Origin: Candidatus Melainabacteria bacterium
GTDB taxonomy: Bacteria; Cyanobacteriota; Vampirovibrionia; Gastranaerophilales; Gastranaerophilaceae
Length of the DNA stretch: 64,000 bases
Direction of reading: 5' to 3'
Assembly: GCA_003258725.1 (NCBI GenBank)
Contig: QHMG01000006.1
Location: 1 to 64,000, forward strand
Positions 59,701 through 64,000 of the stretch are shown here, in pieces. The notes under the pieces are model-generated. The model was not told the DNA's origin. It ran no database searches and saw only the letters and a program-made list of their open reading frames with translations. Numbering within the stretch: position 1 is the first letter of the stretch; each line of letters begins with the position of its first letter. The translations under genes were made by a program, and so were the position numbers.

Positions 59701-60969
59701 ATGCGAAATCTAGTAGTTCAAAAATTTGGAGGCACATCAGTTGCCGACACAGATAAAATTAAAAATGTTGCCAATTCAGTAATTAGAGAAAAGAAATTGG
59801 GCAATGATGTCGTGGTTGTCGTTTCAGCAATGGGGCATACAACGGACTATTTGATGAAAATGGCAAAAGATATTAGCGAAGTTCCATCATCTCGAGAATT
59901 AGATATGCTTTTATCAACAGGTGAAGGTGTTTCTATTGCATTGCTATCTATGGCTATTCAGGCTCAAGGATATGATGCAGTAAGTATGAACGCTATGCAA
60001 ATTGGTATTATTACCGAAAATGTACACACAAAAGCAAGAATTATAGATATTAAAACTGATAAATTAAATAAATATTTGTCAGAGGGTAAAATTATTGTTG
60101 TTGCAGGATTTCAAGGCGTTACAGAGGACGGCGAAATTACAACACTAGGCAGAGGTGGTTCTGATACTTCCGCCGTTGCAATTGCGTCAGCACTTAATGC
60201 AATACGTTGTGATATTTATACAGATGTAGAAGGTGTTTATACAACAGACCCGAGAATTGTTCCAAACGCATCAAAACTAGATGTTGTAACTTATGACGAA
60301 ATGTTGGAGTTGGCAAGTGTTGGAGCAAATGTTTTACACCCACGTTCAGTTGAAACAGCAAAGCAATTCAATATGCCATTGAGAGTTAGAAGCAGTTTCA
60401 ATTTAGAAAACTTGGGTACTTTGATTAAAGGAGAGTATGAAGATATGGAAATATGCAGACCCGTTACAGGTGTGGCTGTTGATATGTCAAAGGTAAGGAT
60501 TGTTGTTTGTGATGTTCCAGATGAACCAGGGGTTGCAGCGAAGATTTTTACAACTTTAGCAGATGAACATATTTCCGTTGATACAATCATTCAATCTTAC
60601 GCAAGATTACATAATAATACTAATGACATTGCGTTTACTATTAATAAAACAGATTTGCCACGTGCAATGGAACTTTTTGATAAACTTAACGACGAAATTA
60701 AAGCCGATAAAATTCACATCGACGATAATATCGCTAAAGTTTCTATCGTTGGTGCGGGTATGATTGATAGACCAGGGGTTGCTGCCACTATGTTTGATAC
60801 ATTAGCAGGCCTAAATATTAATATCAAAATGATTTCTACAAGTGAAGTTAAAATTAGCTGTCTTGTAGATGCTGGCGTAGCAAATGACGCTTTAAAAGCT
60901 TTACACAAAGCCTTTAACTTAGGTTGTGACGTAATTGCAACAGTTAAAGGCGATTTACCAAATATTTAA
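59701..60969 (+). CDS. lysC: Aspartate kinase with two ACT domains
   Basis: The 422-residue protein begins VQKFGGTSVADTDKIKNVA. It has VVSAMG near 40, TLGRGGSDTSAVAIA near 160, and DPRIVPNA near 188, the aspartokinase core. Two C-terminal ACT domains (about 270-410) usually mediate Lys and/or Thr feedback. The enzyme phosphorylates aspartate at the start of Lys/Met/Thr synthesis. It is monofunctional, without homoserine dehydrogenase. A -10-like TATAAT and an AAGG site precede the ATG. Confidence 0.96.
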   Translation: MRNLVVQKFGGTSVADTDKIKNVANSVIREKKLGNDVVVVVSAMGHTTDYLMKMAKDISEVPSSRELDMLLSTGEGVSIALLSMAIQAQGYDAVSMNAMQIGIITENVHTKARIIDIKTDKLNKYLSEGKIIVVAGFQGVTEDGEITTLGRGGSDTSAVAIASALNAIRCDIYTDVEGVYTTDPRIVPNASKLDVVTYDEMLELASVGANVLHPRSVETAKQFNMPLRVRSSFNLENLGTLIKGEYEDMEICRPVTGVAVDMSKVRIVVCDVPDEPGVAAKIFTTLADEHISVDTIIQSYARLHNNTNDIAFTINKTDLPRAMELFDKLNDEIKADKIHIDDNIAKVSIVGAGMIDRPGVAATMFDTLAGLNINIKMISTSEVKISCLVDAGVANDALKALHKAFNLGCDVIATVKGDLPNI

Positions 60970-60980
60970 GGAGTTTTTTA

Positions 60981-62234
60981 ATGGAGAATATGCAAAATAA
61001 CGATAACCAATTCGTAGGTACTTATGATATAAAAACATGGAAAAAATGGGCTATCGCTGGTGTTGCACTTGTTGGAGTTATAACTACTATCTACTTGGCA
61101 GTAGTTTATTATAAAGCTAACTTTATGGTTAATGCACACGCAAGTTTCTGCTCAATAAATGATTTTATTGATTGTGATTCTGTTGCAAAAACTAAAGATT
61201 CTCAATTTTTGGGTATTCCTTTAGCATTATGGGGAATGTTTTTGTATACCTTTATTGGCTTAATGATGGGCGCAAAAAAACTTGCTAAAACAAAACTGTT
61301 CAAATTTATGGAAGTTTTTAAAAATCCTTATGCTTACATTGCTGCATTAGGTGTAATTTCTTTTACAATTTCAATGGTTTTACTTTGTATTAGCTTGTTC
61401 CAAATTAAAAAACTTTGCATAATGTGCGTTTTGACATACATTTTGGACTTATTAATTGGTATTTTAGCAATGCAAGATTATACAAGAAAAGGTTTTGCTG
61501 AAATCTTCAAAATTTCTTTTTATGATTTCTTAAGCGCATTAAAAATTAAAAAATATTTAATTGCATTTTTAGTTGTCGCAGTTTGTGGCGTTGCTTTTTT
61601 AACTTATACATCAGTATCTTTAAAACTTGCACCACAAGTTAGACGTATAAATTCTATCCAAAAATTTATAAAAATGAATGAAAAAAAGGAAAATCCTTAT
61701 GCACCAAAGAGCAATATTTTAGGTGATGAGAATGGTCAAGTTACATTAGAAGTTTATTCAGACTTCAGATGTCCAATTTGCCAAGTATTTAATATTATTA
61801 TCTGTAAAACGGTTAGTGAACTTCAAAATGTAAAAGTAGTTCATCACCAATACCCACTAGATGCTGATTGTAATAAATATATTCCAGGACAAGTTCACCC
61901 AGGAGCTTGCGTAATGGCACTTTATGCGCTTGCAGCAGAACGTCAAAACAACTATTGGGGCTTTGGTTCTCAATTATACTTAAAGCAACCAATGACAGAC
62001 TATGATGTTTGGGCAATCGCTTTAGAACAAGGTATGGATTTGGATAAATTGAAAGCAGATGTTCAAGACCCAGAATTAGTTAAAAAATTAGAAGCTGACA
62101 TTGACTTAGCGCATCAATATGACCTTCATGGTACACCAGCATACTCAATTAATGGTGGAAAAGTGAATATGGGTATTTTACCTGACTTCCAATTAAAAGC
62201 TGAATTAATCAAAGTTGGTGCAAAGAGTAAATAA
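60981..62234 (+). CDS. VKOR domain fused to a DsbA-like thioredoxin domain
   Basis: The 417-residue protein has an N-terminal vitamin-K-epoxide-reductase-like domain with five likely membrane segments. It includes a periplasmic loop with Cys57 and Cys65 (FCSINDFIDCDSV) and the active CxxC in LCIMCVLTY near 146-150. Residues about 240-417 form a thioredoxin fold with CPIC near 266-269 and a cis-Pro loop HGTPAYS. Such fusions occur in cyanobacteria and Actinobacteria: VKOR reoxidises the attached oxidase with quinone to make disulfides in exported proteins. It would serve the cysteine-rich prepilin at 41.4 kb. It starts 11 bases after lysC. Confidence 0.92.
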   Translation: MENMQNNDNQFVGTYDIKTWKKWAIAGVALVGVITTIYLAVVYYKANFMVNAHASFCSINDFIDCDSVAKTKDSQFLGIPLALWGMFLYTFIGLMMGAKKLAKTKLFKFMEVFKNPYAYIAALGVISFTISMVLLCISLFQIKKLCIMCVLTYILDLLIGILAMQDYTRKGFAEIFKISFYDFLSALKIKKYLIAFLVVAVCGVAFLTYTSVSLKLAPQVRRINSIQKFIKMNEKKENPYAPKSNILGDENGQVTLEVYSDFRCPICQVFNIIICKTVSELQNVKVVHHQYPLDADCNKYIPGQVHPGACVMALYALAAERQNNYWGFGSQLYLKQPMTDYDVWAIALEQGMDLDKLKADVQDPELVKKLEADIDLAHQYDLHGTPAYSINGGKVNMGILPDFQLKAELIKVGAKSK

Positions 62235-62240
62235 TATCTT

Positions 62241-62789
62241 ATGATTGCAAAAAAAATATTACTTCATGCGTGTTGCGGAATTTGTTCAGCATATCCAATT
62301 TTGAACTTGAGAGAATTGGGTTATGAGCCAGTAGTGTATTTTTTTAATCCGAATATTTACCCAGAAATGGAGTATCAAAAACGCTTGGAAATGGAGAAAA
62401 TTCTATGCAAACACCACCAATGCGAACTCGTTGTAGGAGATTATGACCAACAATTCTATTTTGATACAGTAAAAGGACTTGAAAATGAGCCCGAAAGAGG
62501 CAAGCGTTGTGAGGTTTGCTTTAAACTTCGACTGGAAGAATCAGCAAAAAAGGCGAAAGAGCTTGGAATTGATACTTTTACGACATCAATTGTGATAAGC
62601 CCACATAAAAATTTTACTTTGCTATCTGAAATCGGTGAAAAAATCGCAAAAAAATATGAATTAGAATACTTGGCAGTAGATTTTAAGAAAAAAGATGGAT
62701 TTTTGAAAACAAATCGAATTTCTCGTGAATTGAACTTATATCGTCAAAATTATTGTGGCTGTAAATTTAGTATTAGAACAGATACATAA
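62241..62789 (+). CDS. queH: Epoxyqueuosine reductase QueH
   Basis: The 182-residue protein has HACCGICSAYP (about 9-19), YFFNPNIYPEMEY, the paired-Cys segment RGKRCEVCFKLRLEE near 85-99, TSIVISPHKN, and a final YCGCKFS. This DUF208/QueH signature is the non-orthologous replacement of QueG, reducing epoxyqueuosine to queuosine in tRNA wobble positions with Fe-S chemistry. It begins seven bases after the VKOR fusion stop. No other queuosine gene is in the window. Confidence 0.93.
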   Translation: MIAKKILLHACCGICSAYPILNLRELGYEPVVYFFNPNIYPEMEYQKRLEMEKILCKHHQCELVVGDYDQQFYFDTVKGLENEPERGKRCEVCFKLRLEESAKKAKELGIDTFTTSIVISPHKNFTLLSEIGEKIAKKYELEYLAVDFKKKDGFLKTNRISRELNLYRQNYCGCKFSIRTDT

Positions 62790-62880
62790 AAACGATATTT
62801 TTTGCTTTACTTTAATATCATATTGCCAAAATAAAAATCCTTTTGTTATAATGTTTAATATTAAAAAAAGGAGTTTAGTT

Positions 62881-63081
62881 ATGGAATGTAAAAAAGACGA
62901 AAACAAATTAGAATGTACTTGTACAAGCACAACTTGTAAGAATCGTGGCGTTTGCTGTGATTGTGTAAGACATCACCGAGAAAATGGCGAAATTCCAGGA
63001 TGTTTCTTTACTGCCGCTGGGGAAGCCACTTATGATCGTTCAATCGCAAACTTTATAAAGGTAATGTCAAAACATGTTTAA
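62881..63081 (+). CDS. DUF6485-like small cysteine-rich protein
   Basis: The 66-residue protein, from ATG 62881 with AAGGAG before it and TATAAT near 62845, is compact and cysteine-rich: CTCTSTTCKNRGVCCDCVRHHR and IPGCFF, eight cysteines in all. I recall a small family with this C-C...NRG-CC-C-x-R-H-R...PGCFF pattern in anaerobic Firmicutes (DUF6485), function unknown; metal or Fe-S binding is likely. A longer in-frame extension into queH is not needed. It overlaps the next gene by eight bases. Confidence 0.82.
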   Translation: MECKKDENKLECTCTSTTCKNRGVCCDCVRHHRENGEIPGCFFTAAGEATYDRSIANFIKVMSKHV

Positions 63082-63757
63082 TTTTAAAAGACTTTTAGCT
63101 TTATTTACAATTTTAACTTTAATGGCTTTTATGCAGGCGAATGCAAAAGTTCTTGATGAAGTTTATTCAGGCGTTTCTGACGGACAAATGATATATTATT
63201 CATTTTGTTCTGATAAATGGTATTATCAACGACCAGACCAAAAGAAGAAGTGTATTTTAGAGGTTACACGCAGAGTTTCAGAAGGTTCTGGAAGCTACTC
63301 TGAGTACGTTTCTCCAATGTATGACGTTTATACACCGGCAGGTTCAAATTATGAATTTTTATACAAAGGACGCTTGATAACTTATCATATTTTTGATGTG
63401 AAATTCTATGAAATTGTTTATAATCATAGGAACAAACAATTCATTGAAGTTCCTCTAGAAGAAAATTTTATCAAAGAAATTTTTAAACACCCAAAAATAA
63501 TTTATATTTCACAATTTAATGACAATCATGAATTAACAGTTAGAAAAAGACCTTTTAAAAAACAAAGATATTTGCTTTTGAATGATACTGATAAATATTT
63601 TTACAGATATACTCTTGAAACACCAAATAAGAGTAATGTGATAAAAAATCTGTTCTTTGTAAAAAAGCGTAGCGACATAGATTTTGCACACTTTATGGAG
63701 GATGTTGAAGAGTTTCCAATGTACAAAATTCACATCAAAAATGGTTTAAAATTTTAA
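63074..63757 (+). CDS. Exported protein of unknown function
   Basis: The 227-residue protein has a signal peptide (FNFKRLLALFTILTLMAFMQANA). The mature part is rich in Tyr, Phe, Lys and beta-type stretches (SDKWYYQRPDQKKK, LYKGRLITYHIFDV), with two cysteines and no known domain. It overlaps the upstream small Cys-rich gene by eight bases, so the two are probably co-translated. It ends in a strong terminator. I do not recognise a family. Confidence 0.7.
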   Translation: MFNFKRLLALFTILTLMAFMQANAKVLDEVYSGVSDGQMIYYSFCSDKWYYQRPDQKKKCILEVTRRVSEGSGSYSEYVSPMYDVYTPAGSNYEFLYKGRLITYHIFDVKFYEIVYNHRNKQFIEVPLEENFIKEIFKHPKIIYISQFNDNHELTVRKRPFKKQRYLLLNDTDKYFYRYTLETPNKSNVIKNLFFVKKRSDIDFAHFMEDVEEFPMYKIHIKNGLKF

Positions 63758-63759
63758 GA

Positions 63760-63789
63760 AAAAAATCCGAGAATTTTCTCGGATTTTTT
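63760..63789 (+). terminator. Rho-independent terminator
   Basis: 14-bp stem (63760-63773 with 63776-63789) with a 2-nt loop and a T-run, just after the exported protein gene. Confidence 0.92.
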
Positions 63790-63837
63790 ATTGTAACAAA
63801 ATTATTAAGAAATCTATACAAACTAAAAATAACCGTG

Positions 63838-63866
63838 TTGACAGTAAATTTTGTTTGCTATATGAT
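63838..63866 (+). promoter_or_regulatory. Promoter of the S10 ribosomal protein operon
   Basis: Perfect TTGACA (63838-63843), 17 bases, then TATGAT (63861-63866). The strongest sigma-70-type promoter in the window, with a long leader. Confidence 0.88.
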
Positions 63867-63870
63867 TTTT

Positions 63871-63941
63871 TTACACACTTAGCCGAGTGGCTTAGAGTCA
63901 TGAGGTTGTGTAAGTAGAAATAGAGTAACCAGAAGGGTTAC
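63871..63941 (+). promoter_or_regulatory. Structured 5' leader of rpsJ
   Basis: An outer stem (63871-63876 with 63908-63913) encloses a small AGCC/GGCT hairpin (63881-63892). A second hairpin GTAACC/GGTTAC (63925-63930 with 63936-63941) follows. S10 leaders are often sites of autogenous control in other bacteria; this one does not match the E. coli L4-binding structure by eye. Confidence 0.45.
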
Positions 63942-63964
63942 AGAAGTATAAAGGAAAAAGAAAA

Positions 63965-64000
63965 ATGGCAACAGGACAAAGAATTAGAGTTTGTTTAAAA
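63965..64000 (+). CDS. rpsJ: Start of ribosomal protein S10 (partial)
   Basis: The frame from ATG 63965 reads MATGQRIRVCLK before the window ends. MAT-x-Q-[KR]-IR-[IV]-x-LK is the standard S10 N-terminus, and a leader with a strong promoter precedes it. S10 opens the large ribosomal-protein operon in most bacteria. AAAGG lies upstream at 63950-63954. Confidence 0.85.
   Translation, partial: MATGQRIRVCLK

Noticed and set aside
62755..62880. N-terminal extension of the small Cys-rich protein
   Set aside because: It overlaps queH, contains its own promoter-like box, and a good ribosome site precedes the ATG at 62881.
63877..63905. tRNA gene in the rpsJ leader
   Set aside because: Only a D-arm-like segment is present; no anticodon arm, T-arm or acceptor stem can be formed.

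Overview
The window reads as one stretch of chromosome from an AT-rich, diderm, flagellated bacterium. I infer a non-photosynthetic relative of the cyanobacteria, most likely the gut lineage Gastranaerophilales (Vampirovibrionia/Melainabacteria). The reasons are an adjacent yggS-sepF pair and a YggT protein as in cyanobacteria, an RND/TolC efflux operon that needs an outer membrane, several prepilin-like proteins with a K-A-F-T-hydrophobic start and a late 'D-x-NG...PN...F' pattern, and a large protein whose N-terminus carries a short V-S-F-T-G-K type tag. The taxonomic call is by eye and has not been checked against a database.

Layout. 1-7.2 kb: end of an unknown gene, a flavin oxidoreductase overlapping a multi-membrane-span GT-C-like glycosyltransferase, a DHH/DHHA1 phosphoesterase with a long N-terminal extension, and a second GT-C-like paralogue. 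7.3-12.2 kb: flagellar hook operon fliJ-fliK-flgD-flgE. 12.4-13.6 kb: yggS-sepF. 14-19.2 kb: a small unknown protein, a 46-residue rubredoxin, then a tightly overlapping run (thioesterase, RluB-type pseudouridine synthase, coaE, GGDEF/EAL protein, Maf-like fragment). 19.3 kb: a probable antisense-strand small RNA; then aroA. 20.8-24.5 kb: a very AT-rich block (TPR protein, small lipoprotein-like protein, Cys-rich unknown) lying between a tRNA-Glu gene and a copy of that tRNA's 3' end. 24.6-33.2 kb: clpC and an RND efflux operon (adaptor, pump, outer-membrane channel). 33.2-39.2 kb: tlyA and tatD-like genes divergent from dnaG-rpoD, then a metalloprotease with TPRs. 39.4-45 kb: yggT-mtnP, three prepilin-like genes and a GIY-YIG nuclease embedded in REP-like repeats. 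45-56 kb: lytic transglycosylase, a Nudix-type regulator with a palindromic operator, secG, an SDR, an SH3-like protein, pgm-pheT, pheA, dacB, a nitrilase-family gene and a DUF374 acyltransferase. 56-64 kb: histidine kinase, fliO, a NeuB-like synthase with a KdsC-like phosphatase, lysC, a VKOR-DsbA fusion, queH, a Cys-rich small protein, an exported unknown, and the start of rpsJ.

Themes. The flagellar genes, a c-di-GMP phosphodiesterase-type protein, a Maf-like fragment and a nonulosonate pair point to a glycosylated, c-di-GMP-controlled flagellum. The prepilins and the VKOR-DsbA fusion point to an oxidising periplasm that makes disulfide-rich surface proteins. Three regulatory patterns stand out. 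At least six genes have a -10 box exactly six bases before the ATG, which predicts leaderless mRNAs. Many transcription units end in very long, often loop-less perfect palindromes. A minus-strand RNA near 19.3 kb has the layout of a small RNA that masks ribosome binding sites, similar in outline to cyanobacterial Yfr1.
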